A stretch of DNA of 32,482 bases from Ruminococcus sp. (lineage in GTDB: Bacteria > Bacillota > Clostridia > Oscillospirales > Ruminococcaceae): positions 1-32,482 of the forward strand of contig JAGCWY010000127.1 in NCBI GenBank assembly GCA_017961625.1, read 5' to 3'. A model generated the notes under the pieces. The model ran no database searches, was not told the DNA's origin, and saw only the letters and a program-made list of their open reading frames with translations. A program made the translations under genes and the position numbers. Shown piece by piece: positions 25,807-32,439 of this stretch (position 1 is the stretch's first letter; the number at the start of each line of letters is the position of its first letter).

Positions 25807-25881
25807 TCCGTTATATTTCCGTTATGATGGTGCAAAGTAATGTATAATGACGATTAATAACGAATCATGCAGTCAGTACGA

Positions 25882-25910
25882 TTGACTTTTTCTCCTATCT
25901 GTGGTATAAT
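25882..25910 (+). promoter_or_regulatory. Promoter of the immunity-like gene
   Basis: TTGACT (25882-25887), a 17-base spacer and perfect TATAAT (25905-25910), 37 bases before the start codon. Confidence 0.85.
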
Positions 25911-25947
25911 TGCAACTAACATAAATCGGAATTTAGGAGGAATACTG

Positions 25948-26355
25948 ATGATTGAAACATTACTGAAACAATTGGAAGGTCTTGTCGGCTCAGATGATTT
26001 TGAATTTGAATCGGAAGAAATAATTGAAAAACTGAAAGCCGAGGGTGCAGGTTTTGAAATTGTTGATAATCTGTTCTCTATTATGGAAAAGCACCCTCTT
26101 GATGATTTTGGAATGCCCGGTGCGATGGTTCATTTTATTGAGAATTACTATCCTGACTATCTTCCGCTTTTAATAAGTTCTGTACAACGTTCTCCTGCCA
26201 TGCATACTGTATGGATGCTAAATCGTTGTATTAATGGCAAAAGTGATACCGAAAAGCTGTTATCTGTTCTTAAAGATATAGCTAATGATGATAGTTTGGA
26301 TAAAACAATAAAGGATTCAGCTAAAAGCTTTCTTGATTATCAAACAGGGCACTAA
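25948..26355 (+). CDS. Orphan immunity-protein-like small protein
   Basis: A 135-residue acidic, helical, soluble protein. The pattern of paired helices, including MPGAMVHFIENYYPDYLPLL and SVQRSPAMHTVWMLNRCING, recalls HEAT-like immunity proteins of polymorphic toxin systems (the Imm30-type group), but I cannot confirm the family. I take the ATG at 25948, which follows TTAGGAGG at 7 bases and a strong promoter, rather than the upstream frame. It stands alone between two strong terminators with no toxin gene beside it. It is AT-richer than the chromosome and lies in the mobile region, so it may be an orphan antitoxin carried by the element. Confidence 0.7.
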   Translation: MIETLLKQLEGLVGSDDFEFESEEIIEKLKAEGAGFEIVDNLFSIMEKHPLDDFGMPGAMVHFIENYYPDYLPLLISSVQRSPAMHTVWMLNRCINGKSDTEKLLSVLKDIANDDSLDKTIKDSAKSFLDYQTGH

Positions 26356-26389
26356 ATTCTGATTTATCTTAGTAACATAATAAACATAA

Positions 26390-26421
26390 TGCCCCTGAGC
26401 TCTTTGTAACACTCAGGGGCA
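26390..26421. terminator. Bidirectional terminator
   Basis: A 10-bp perfect GC-rich stem (26390-26399 with 26412-26421) followed by A5 on the right. It lies between the immunity-like gene and the convergent integrase stub. Confidence 0.8.
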
Positions 26422-26466
26422 AAAATTCTATATGGGGATCTGTCTTTGTGGAGAAGGAGCTTCTTG

Positions 26467-26670
26467 TTACTTTGCCTCTTCCTTGCAATTGTCATGATGA
26501 AAGGGATTGAGTTTTCCGTCTATCACATCTGAGGCTACTTCATCAGCTGACTGTATTGCATGGACATATATCTTGCTCGTTGTAGTTATAGAAGAATGTC
26601 CAAGACGTCTTGAAACAGTGGGTATAGATACTCCTTCGGCTATAAGGAGTGTTGCGTGGGTATGTCTAAA
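26467..26670 (-). pseudogene. C-terminal stub of a tyrosine integrase
   Basis: About 67 residues of the catalytic end of a phage/ICE tyrosine recombinase: FRHTHATLLIAEG (the box II arginine in its usual context), SRRLGHSSITTT (the H/W position) and the tyrosine nucleophile in KIYVHA. Everything upstream, including the first catalytic arginine and the DNA-binding domains, is missing. Upstream residues in the same frame are not integrase-like, and the sequence there belongs to the serine recombinase ending at 26687. The break is near 26670. With the tRNA remnant 0.8 kb away, it marks the left end of an older tRNA-integrated element. It cannot be functional. Confidence 0.85.
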
Positions 26671-26686
26671 CAATATGAAAACACGT

Positions 26687-28306
26687 TTAAAGAATGGTCT
26701 CACATTTTTCTATTGATACATCGTATTGATGCCCTCTGTTGTATATGTGGATAGAATAGCTCATGCGAAAACCAAACGGAACACAGTTCAGATAAAATTC
26801 ACTATGATTACGGTCGATAACGACAGCTTTTTTCAGAAGCTGCGAATAGAATTCCGTATCATCGCTGTCATGCTCGGCGGTCAGATTGACCTGCTTGATA
26901 TATTCTTTAATTGAATCAAACTGGCGCTGATGAACAGCATTAATATCCTGCTTGTCAGCAATTTCCTGTGTCAGTCTTGCTATCTCACCGTCATAGTAAT
27001 CGACCTGTTTTTTCAGATCTTCACGTGATAGTAATTCTTCAAGCATCATATCAATAGCTTTTCTCTTTTTTCGTGATAGATTCTCTATCTCTGCTTTCAA
27101 TGGTTCGGTATCTGCTTTCGGTTCACATTGCTGTACCATCTGGATATCTGCTAAAAGCTGCGTTACGATATCTTCTCTTGCAACCTGAATATGCTCTATC
27201 AGATATTTCATGCATTTCCTCAATGTCACTTCGTTAAATGTTACATTATCACAACCGACTTCTGCACCGTTTGCGTCCACTCGGTGTACTGAACCATATT
27301 TGGCACGGTTCACACAATGCATACATCGTTTCTCCTTGTCCTGACGACCGCTGACATTGTAGGAATAACCACATTTACCGCAGACCACCTTACTGCTGAA
27401 CCAGTAATGACTGGAATACTTTCGTCCCTCACGGGAAAGCTTTCCGCGCTCATATATCTGCTTCTGAGCTAAGTTCCATACCTCTCTTGATATGATACCC
27501 TCATGATGATCCGGTATTGTAATAAGCGGAACATCAGGATTATCGCCGTTGTTCTGCAGTACCTGCTTTGTCAGAAAATCTGTTGAATAATGCTTCCACT
27601 GTGTCAAGTCACCAACATACTTATCGTTTTTGAGAATACGGCACACACCATCTTCTCTCCACATTTTTCCTTGCACTGACAGCATACCTGCTGCATTAAG
27701 CTCGTTTGCAATAGTATGGCAACCTTTGTGCTCAGATACGTAGCTATGAAAAATGCGTTTGACTATCTCGGCTTCTTCAGGAACAATGGTCAGCTTTCCT
27801 TTTTCGGTACGATATCCGAGCATTGCTGAATATCCGTAAACATATCCACTTTCCATTTTTCGGCGGATACCCCACTTTACTCTCTCCGATATCTTTCTGC
27901 TTTCCTCCTGAGCGATACTTGCCATAATTGTAAGTCGGAGCTCTCCGTCCTTATCACTGGTATCAATACCGTCATTCATAAAAATGATATTGACTCCAAG
28001 CTGTGAAAGCTGACGGGTATAATTGAGAGTGTCAACTGTATTTCTTGCAAATCGGCTGACTTCTTTTGTGAGGATAGTATTTATCTTTCCTTTCTCACAA
28101 TCCTTTATCATACGGTTGAAGCCGTCGCGTTTTTTGACGGAAGTTCCTGTGATACCTTCGTCGTAATATACCTCGACAAGCTCCCAGTCTTCATGCTCAC
28201 TGATATACTCAGTGAAATACTTTATCTGTGCTGACAGAGAATTGAGCTGATCTTCCATATTGGTGCTTACGCGGCAGTATGCCGCTACTTTAGTTTTGTT
28301 ATTCAT
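26687..28306 (-). CDS. Large serine recombinase (site-specific integrase of a mobile element)
   Basis: A 539-residue TnpX/TndX-like large serine recombinase. The N-terminal resolvase domain starts AAYCRVSTN with nucleophile S14. It continues with DEGITGTS, EVSRFARN and a conserved helix ending ISERVKWG. Then come a recombinase domain, a zinc-ribbon-like segment (CGKCGYSYNVSG... CMHC) and a C-terminal coiled coil (about residues 420-490). It cuts and joins DNA through a serine-linked intermediate to integrate or excise the element. I start at 28306, which has AAGGAGG three bases upstream, not at the earlier in-frame start that would run through its own promoter. It ends right at the break in the tyrosine integrase stub, so it lies at the edge of its element. 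Confidence 0.92.
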   Translation of the reverse strand: MNNKTKVAAYCRVSTNMEDQLNSLSAQIKYFTEYISEHEDWELVEVYYDEGITGTSVKKRDGFNRMIKDCEKGKINTILTKEVSRFARNTVDTLNYTRQLSQLGVNIIFMNDGIDTSDKDGELRLTIMASIAQEESRKISERVKWGIRRKMESGYVYGYSAMLGYRTEKGKLTIVPEEAEIVKRIFHSYVSEHKGCHTIANELNAAGMLSVQGKMWREDGVCRILKNDKYVGDLTQWKHYSTDFLTKQVLQNNGDNPDVPLITIPDHHEGIISREVWNLAQKQIYERGKLSREGRKYSSHYWFSSKVVCGKCGYSYNVSGRQDKEKRCMHCVNRAKYGSVHRVDANGAEVGCDNVTFNEVTLRKCMKYLIEHIQVAREDIVTQLLADIQMVQQCEPKADTEPLKAEIENLSRKKRKAIDMMLEELLSREDLKKQVDYYDGEIARLTQEIADKQDINAVHQRQFDSIKEYIKQVNLTAEHDSDDTEFYSQLLKKAVVIDRNHSEFYLNCVPFGFRMSYSIHIYNRGHQYDVSIEKCETIL

Positions 28307-28352
28307 TTTCCTCCTTTTCCCGTAATGGGGAAATGAATCCCCCTGCATTTTT

Positions 28353-28381
28353 ATTATACAGCTTTCACACTTTAAAGTCAA
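28353..28381 (-). promoter_or_regulatory. Own promoter of the serine recombinase
   Basis: On the minus strand, TTGACT (complement of 28376-28381), a 17-base spacer and TATAAT (complement of 28353-28358). A short hairpin (GGGGA/TCCCC, 28327-28342) lies in the leader just before the ribosome site and could dampen translation. Confidence 0.8.
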
Positions 28382-28406
28382 TACACAAAATGCAGAGGGA
28401 ATGTGT

Positions 28407-28664
28407 TTATGCTGCCTGTTCGGACTGCTCCTGCAATGCGATAAGCTTTTCAAGCTGTTCTGCAGTTATGAGTCCCTGTTTGTAAAAAACATTGTAGTAG
28501 CCTATCTTCATTGCCTTTACAAACTCTTTCTCCTGTTCCTCTGTCAGATCAATAGATGAAGTGTTTTCTGTTGTTACGGTGGTTTCATTTTCATTTCTTT
28601 TCATAATACTCCTATCCGCTGCATTTTTTGCAGACTTTTCATATAAAAATTTCGGTATTATCAC
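28407..28664 (-). CDS. SHOCT-like small protein linked to the recombinase
   Basis: An 85-residue protein. The C-terminal half (LTEEQEKEFVKAMKIGYYNV...GLITAEQLEKLIALQ) looks like the short SHOCT-type helical domain often encoded next to clostridial recombinases; its role is unknown. The frame extends upstream, but the promoter at 28735-28763 overlaps that extension. I choose the GTG at 28664, seven bases after AAGGAGGG; an ATG at 28670 is only one base from that site. An internal ATG at 28604 with its own AGGAG would give a 65-residue form. It lies 100 bases before the recombinase, which has a separate promoter. Confidence 0.7.
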   Translation of the reverse strand: MIIPKFLYEKSAKNAADRSIMKRNENETTVTTENTSSIDLTEEQEKEFVKAMKIGYYNVFYKQGLITAEQLEKLIALQEQSEQAA

Positions 28665-28734
28665 TTTCATCCCTCCTTGAAAATTTTTTGTTTCTGAGAT
28701 GAAACACGTTATGTAATCTGCAAATCGTATACCC

Positions 28735-28763
28735 ATTATAGCTCACTGAAACTTCATATTCAA
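28735..28763 (-). promoter_or_regulatory. Promoter of the SHOCT-like gene
   Basis: On the minus strand, TTGAAT (complement of 28758-28763), a 17-base spacer and TATAAT (complement of 28735-28740). Confidence 0.75.
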
Positions 28764-28783
28764 TTGACATTATGGCAGAAAAA

Positions 28784-28814
28784 AGCCCCCGAAAAAAAGC
28801 GTTTTTCCGGGGCT
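28784..28814. terminator. Hairpin terminator
   Basis: A 13-bp stem with one mismatch (28784-28796 with 28802-28814) and a 5-base loop; the inner stem is A5/T5. It would stop read-through between the RiPP-like genes and the recombinase unit. Confidence 0.65.
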
Positions 28815-29211
28815 ATATTGCTGTCTCTGATAGGGAGTATTCTGTTGTATTAAAAGTCATAAAAGCACAGAAACTATTCTTGCTCATTGTAAAAATCAAA
28901 CAAACATTCGGCAGACATATTTCTAACCATTCAGATGTTCGTGTAAGGTTTGTACAAATATGCTTCTCCAAAAAATCTGATTTCCGTCAGGGAGCTGCTG
29001 CAAGTCTGTATTTCACTGCAACGATGAATAGCCTTTTAAAAGATGTGGTTCTACTCTTGCTACAGTAGATACTGCTGCAAGGGATGATTATATTTTTTAT
29101 AGTACACTAATAATCTTATTTTCAAAATAGTCTATCGTGGATTACTTATAAGGTTTTTTCACTCAACTTCAACCGTTATGTTAGACCGTATATATTCAGT
29201 GCTAAATAATA
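28815..29211. other. Gene-free AT-rich stretch
   Basis: About 400 bases in which I find no convincing gene. A plus-strand frame (28772-29068) lacks a ribosome site and starts inside the terminator. I saw no trace of the missing N-terminal part of the tyrosine integrase here. Confidence 0.6.
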
Positions 29212-29241
29212 AAAAGAGGAAAACACAATGCTTTCCTCTTT
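29212..29241. terminator. Terminator of the radical SAM operon
   Basis: An 11-bp perfect stem (29212-29222 with 29231-29241) with an 8-base loop. It lies 40 bases past the stop of the 101-residue gene on the minus strand and is AT-rich on both sides. Confidence 0.75.
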
Positions 29242-29281
29242 TGGTTTTATTGATAAGCATAATACAAAAGCAAAAGTTTAA

Positions 29282-29587
29282 TTACTTCTGACGGATCTTT
29301 GCAACGAATTCTTTACGTAAATTCGTTTCTTTTATAGCCCCAACTTTAATTAGCTCATTAATTTTGTCAATTCTCATTTTGTCTGAACCACTATTTTTTC
29401 CACAATCCTGAACAATGCAAATATTGGCATTTACACCTTCTAATTTTAGAAGTTTATCAGCAGCTGTTCTTGAAATACCAAGTGCAACAAGGAATTCTTT
29501 TTTTGATATTTCCATTGTTTTTGCCTTACCAACTACATTGTTTAATGATGCTCTCTTTATTTCTGATACATTTTTAATTTCTGCCAT
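29282..29587 (-). CDS. 101-residue protein paired with the radical SAM gene (regulator or precursor)
   Basis: A basic, Lys-rich 101-residue protein of no family I recognise. Residues 27-47 (ISKKEFLVALGISRTAADKL) look like a helix-turn-helix. Two cysteines sit 5 residues apart in NICIVQDCGKNSG in the middle. The ATG has AAGGAG 9-10 bases upstream. It follows the radical SAM gene by 65 bases on the same strand with no terminator between, so it is probably co-transcribed. It may be a DNA-binding regulator or, less likely, the peptide substrate. It lacks the C-terminal Cys-rich or Gly-rich core usual for a RiPP precursor. Confidence 0.7.
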   Translation of the reverse strand: MAEIKNVSEIKRASLNNVVGKAKTMEISKKEFLVALGISRTAADKLLKLEGVNANICIVQDCGKNSGSDKMRIDKINELIKVGAIKETNLRKEFVAKIRQK

Positions 29588-29652
29588 TTTTCAACACTCC
29601 TTAAATATTTTATAATTTGATTTTTGAACTTTGTATTATGCTTAGGTTCACT

Positions 29653-31005
29653 TTAAACCATCTTTTGAACCAAATATTCTTCTACCGTCTGTTCCATGAT
29701 CTTCTTGAATTTTGTATTATAAATCTTGCACTGCTTCGGGTCATAATCAAGATTTGCGCTCATTGCCTGATAATGACAACCACTTTGACATAACATTACA
29801 TATGGGCATTTTATGCAAGTAGCATTATTTTCTATCCTTTGTGAATCAAAATATTTAATGCTATGTTTATCCCATTCAACGTTTCCATCAAGATTATATC
29901 TACCAATCTTTCCATTCTCTTTTCCGACATAATCCCAGCATGTATAAATCGAACAATCAGGAGTAAATACAAGCATCTTTCCAAGTCCACCACAGAATGA
30001 AGCAGAACGCTTAAGTGGAACACCAGCCAATAATGCAACCTCAAAATTACTTTTTATCTTATCTACTTCTTTACATGGCATATATTTCGGATATTTTTCA
30101 TGAAGCCTTATCAACTCCATATCTATCTTCATATCATCAACAAATGATGATTCAATACCCGTAACCTTGCTTGTATAAACATGAATATAATCATTTGAAA
30201 ACAAGTCTTCGCTGTCAATAAATTCCATAAGTTCTTCAAGATACGGAAGATTTCTGTTATCAACATTTATTCTTATATCAATTTCAACTTTCGGAACTTG
30301 CAAAACACGTTTTATATTTGAAAATACCTTGTCGAAAGATGATTCACCACTAAGAGCAATACGTCTTTTATCATGTATCTGCTTAGGTCCGTCAACTGTT
30401 ATCTGCAGATAATTTATCTTATTTTCACCCAAATATGGAATAAAAGTCTCAAGGTCATGACCGTTTGTAACTGCACAAAACGAATACCTTCCGTCACGGT
30501 TTTTCTCATTAACAATATAATCTATGATTTCTAAATTGTTTTTGTTTAGTGGCTCTCCGCCAAAAAGTGTTATGTTTTTATCTGTTTTATTCTTTTCAAT
30601 AAATTTGAAAACAGCATCGACACATTCTTTTGTCATAATATAATCATCACGACTTTTGAAACACTGTGTATCCCTTTCGAAACAATAAACGCACCTATAA
30701 TTGCAATTCATATTCGGTACTATAACTACATGATAGGAATCTGAAAAGCTTCTTATTTTTGCTATCATTTTCTTTGCGAAATCTATCTCCTCATCGACTG
30801 TCTGATCAGTAATAAAGCCTCTGTCGAGATAATCGTTTATTATGTCGCTACCAATATCGTCTGCATCAAAACTATCACTGTTTTTCGATATAAAATCGTA
30901 AAACTTCTGGTCTATCAGATCTAAAGCGCCTGTAAGACCGTTAAGCAATACATATCCGCCACCCGGAAGCTTATCTGATAATACATTATAACTACTGAAT
31001 CTCAT
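29653..31005 (-). CDS. Radical SAM/SPASM protein, probable peptide maturase
   Basis: A 450-residue enzyme. Residues 1-90 are a small N-terminal domain of the kind used by peptide-modifying radical SAM enzymes to hold a leader peptide. The radical SAM cluster motif is CNYRCVYC (C101, C105, C108), then the glycine-rich TLFGGEPL and the QITVDGP strand. The C-terminal SPASM domain has further cysteines (FCGG..., DCSIYTC) ending CIKCPYVMLCQSGC (C-x2-C-x5-C-x3-C), which bind two more iron-sulfur clusters. Relatives install thioether or carbon-carbon links in peptides. The frame opens at a GTG at 31014, but AGGAAGG lies 8 bases before the ATG at 31005, which I prefer. No substrate gene is certain. 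Confidence 0.88.
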   Translation of the reverse strand: MRFSSYNVLSDKLPGGGYVLLNGLTGALDLIDQKFYDFISKNSDSFDADDIGSDIINDYLDRGFITDQTVDEEIDFAKKMIAKIRSFSDSYHVVIVPNMNCNYRCVYCFERDTQCFKSRDDYIMTKECVDAVFKFIEKNKTDKNITLFGGEPLNKNNLEIIDYIVNEKNRDGRYSFCAVTNGHDLETFIPYLGENKINYLQITVDGPKQIHDKRRIALSGESSFDKVFSNIKRVLQVPKVEIDIRINVDNRNLPYLEELMEFIDSEDLFSNDYIHVYTSKVTGIESSFVDDMKIDMELIRLHEKYPKYMPCKEVDKIKSNFEVALLAGVPLKRSASFCGGLGKMLVFTPDCSIYTCWDYVGKENGKIGRYNLDGNVEWDKHSIKYFDSQRIENNATCIKCPYVMLCQSGCHYQAMSANLDYDPKQCKIYNTKFKKIMEQTVEEYLVQKMV

Positions 31006-31155
31006 CTTAATCACCTTCCTGAATCATTTTTATATTAGTTTATGTTGTAATTTATTACATAGTACGATACTAACAAATATTCAATGTCTGAATTTTTTAG
31101 TTCGTACCTGTTTGGTATGGCTCTATTCTACTACGTTTTTGGACAATTGAAAAGA

Positions 31156-31209
31156 TGACATCTGTCACTTTCGTTATGATTTATGTCATAAAAAAAATGA
31201 CATTTGTTA
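31156..31209. promoter_or_regulatory. Paired palindromic operator-like sites upstream of the radical SAM gene
   Basis: Two TGACA-N2-TGT(C/T)A palindromes (31156-31167 and 31198-31209) sit 42 bases apart, that is four helical turns. An extra half-site TGTCA at 31184 also forms ATGTCAT-A7-ATGACAT (31183-31203). The spacing suggests cooperative binding of a dimeric regulator. The half-site resembles the GACA/TGTC arms of some peptide-sensing regulators, but that is only analogy. Confidence 0.5.
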
Positions 31210-31294
31210 CTATGAGAAGCAAAAATTGTTCAACCAATATTGATAAAGTAATCTGTAAAAGAAATTTTCATAGCATGCTCTTTAAAATTGTTGT

Positions 31295-31324
31295 ATATTA
31301 AACATTTATCGTTGAAAATGTCAA
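31295..31324 (-). promoter_or_regulatory. Possible promoter toward the radical SAM operon
   Basis: On the minus strand, TTGACA (complement of 31319-31324), an 18-base spacer and TAATAT (complement of 31295-31300). If used, the leader to the radical SAM gene would be about 280 bases and would contain the operator-like sites. No better promoter was found nearer the gene. Confidence 0.4.
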
Positions 31325-31414
31325 AATGTACTGACACAGGCGATGCTTGCTATTCACCAAAACTTAATTTCAGTACCTGAAACTTTTTCTGAATTTTTCA
31401 TTTTTCTGTCTGAG

Positions 31415-31613
31415 AAAAAATCTGAAATGGATTTCAAAATCGGTGTATTTGATGTATTTGATGTCTTGTTGCCCGTATTCCGTAAATTGAAAATACATCT
31501 GATACATCACAGGTGTATTCATGATGTATTCACCGTGTATCAGAAAACGGCTTAACACCGTATCTGAATACACTGAATACACTAAATACATCATTTTTCA
31601 AATTCATCTCTGA
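31415..31613. repeat. Iteron-like module 1, core TGTATT
   Basis: About nine copies of TGTATT or its complement, several spaced exactly 9 bases (GTGTATTTG/ATGTATTTG at 31443-31460 and the run GAATACACT at 31566-31583). The module is bounded by imperfect inverted ends: ATGGATTTCAAAAT on the left and CATTTTTCAAATTCATC on the right. It is homologous to module 2 but carries a different core. Confidence 0.7.
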
Positions 31614-31654
31614 TTAAATCTGGAGAGTAATACAATCTATCAAAACAGAGATAA

Positions 31655-31727
31655 CGTACCTTGTACCAAACGTAATAGATTTTAAATTCCTATGTGGTAC
31701 ATCTGGTACATTTGGTACGTGTTACAC
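31655..31727. repeat. Iteron-like block, core GGTACA
   Basis: Three direct copies of GGTAC spaced 9 bases (31696, 31705, 31714) plus two inverted copies (around 31656-31667). It lies between modules 1 and 2 and has a left flank (AGATTTTAAATTCC) weakly like theirs. Confidence 0.6.
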
Positions 31728-31764
31728 TGATTTGATTTTTATAATTTCAATTGTATTTTTCCTA

Positions 31765-31976
31765 TCCGGGAAAAATCTCAGATGGATTTCAAAATTGGTG
31801 TGTATGCTGCACATGATGTGTAATTGCCTATATAGCGTAAGTGTTTTACACAGCACATGTACATCTGCTGTGTAAGTGGTGTGTAGCGCTGCACATAGGT
31901 GTGTAAATGAAATGCCGTAAAATAGAGACAAGCTCATATTTTACACACCATACACAGCATTTTTCAAATTCATCAG
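31765..31976. repeat. Iteron-like module 2, core TGTGTA
   Basis: About nine copies of TGTGTA or TACACA in both directions, some 9 bases apart. The ends match module 1: ATGGATTTCAAAATTGG at left and CATTTTTCAAATTCATC at right. Non-repeat segments also align between the modules (TTGCC...CGTAA in the interior). The two are therefore related copies in which only the bound-like core changed. Confidence 0.7.
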
Positions 31977-32058
31977 ACAGAACGATTCGTTCACTCAGGA
32001 GTGAATCAAAATAGATCATAATAGATGCGAGCACCCTGAATCAGGGCGCAACTTTTGT

Positions 32059-32064
32059 TATAAT
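32059..32064 (+). promoter_or_regulatory. Extended -10 promoter
   Basis: TGTTATAAT (TG-N-TATAAT, 32056-32064) with only a weak -35 (CTGAAT) at 17 bases. The predicted start, about 7 bases downstream, is 32071, exactly where the candidate structured RNA begins. A small hairpin (about 32030-32048) lies just upstream. Confidence 0.55.
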
Positions 32065-32070
32065 GCTATG

Positions 32071-32209
32071 TTTCAGTAATTATTAAAGTCGTAAATTCAG
32101 GCTTTTGATTAAACTTTGTTAATCGTAAATCTGATAAATCTCCCTAAGGGCGCACTTATATACCACTTACATGGTATGTGCGCTCTGCGAGGGGAAAAAA
32201 TTACTGATA
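32071..32209 (+). ncRNA. Candidate structured RNA or leader
   Basis: The ends can pair: 32071-32081 with 32199-32209, 10 of 11 positions. Inside are GATTAA/TTAATC (around 32107-32124), CCCT/AGGG (32142-32150) and a long hairpin made of 32147-32155 with 32178-32186 plus 32160-32165 with 32172-32177 (the last two elements partly compete). I recognise no known RNA family. It may be a free RNA or the leader of a gene cut off by the IS insertion 50 bases downstream. Confidence 0.4.
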
Positions 32210-32319
32210 TTAAAACGATCTAAAAATATATTTAAAGAAAAATCCGCAGATACTTATTGACCCGCCCCCTGTCAAGTGGACAGTGGAAAAAACAAAAATA
32301 ATTCTATGTAATATCTAAA

Positions 32320-32348
32320 AGCAGTCTGTGCAATTTGTGCAGGCTGCT
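32320..32348. terminator. Hairpin near the IS end
   Basis: A 9-bp stem with one G-T pair (32320-32328 with 32340-32348) followed by T's on the plus strand. It probably protects the IS from outside transcription. Confidence 0.6.
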
Positions 32349-32365
32349 TTATTGTTAGCAGTAGG

Positions 32366-32422
32366 CGGCAAGCACCTTTTGGAGTGAGGAGCGTAGCGAC
32401 GAACGGAGAAAGGTGCTTGCCG
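32366..32422. repeat. Long inverted repeat inside the IS tail
   Basis: A 14-bp perfect inverted repeat (32366-32379 with 32409-32422) enclosing about 29 bases that include GAGCGTAGCGACGAACG. It lies 18 bases past the transposase stop. Confidence 0.75.
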
Positions 32423-32439
32423 CGGCGCCCGCCCACCAG

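Noticed and set aside
28772..29068. Plus-strand open frame of 98 codons
   Set aside because: No ribosome site; it begins inside a terminator hairpin, and its composition is not protein-like.
29282..29587. Firm call of the 101-residue protein as a RiPP precursor
   Set aside because: It has only two cysteines, no core-like C-terminus and a helix-turn-helix-like stretch, so I kept both options open.
31370..31937. Two minus-strand frames sharing a FEIH-x-RFF segment
   Set aside because: The shared segment comes from the duplicated left ends of the repeat modules. The rest encodes repeat-derived Tyr/His/Thr-rich sequence with no ribosome sites.
31415..31976. CRISPR array
   Set aside because: Repeats are 6-9 bases, occur in both directions, and lack unique 30-base spacers.
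32071..32209. Retron msr-msd RNA
   Set aside because: Complementary ends alone are not enough, and no reverse transcriptase gene is visible in the window.
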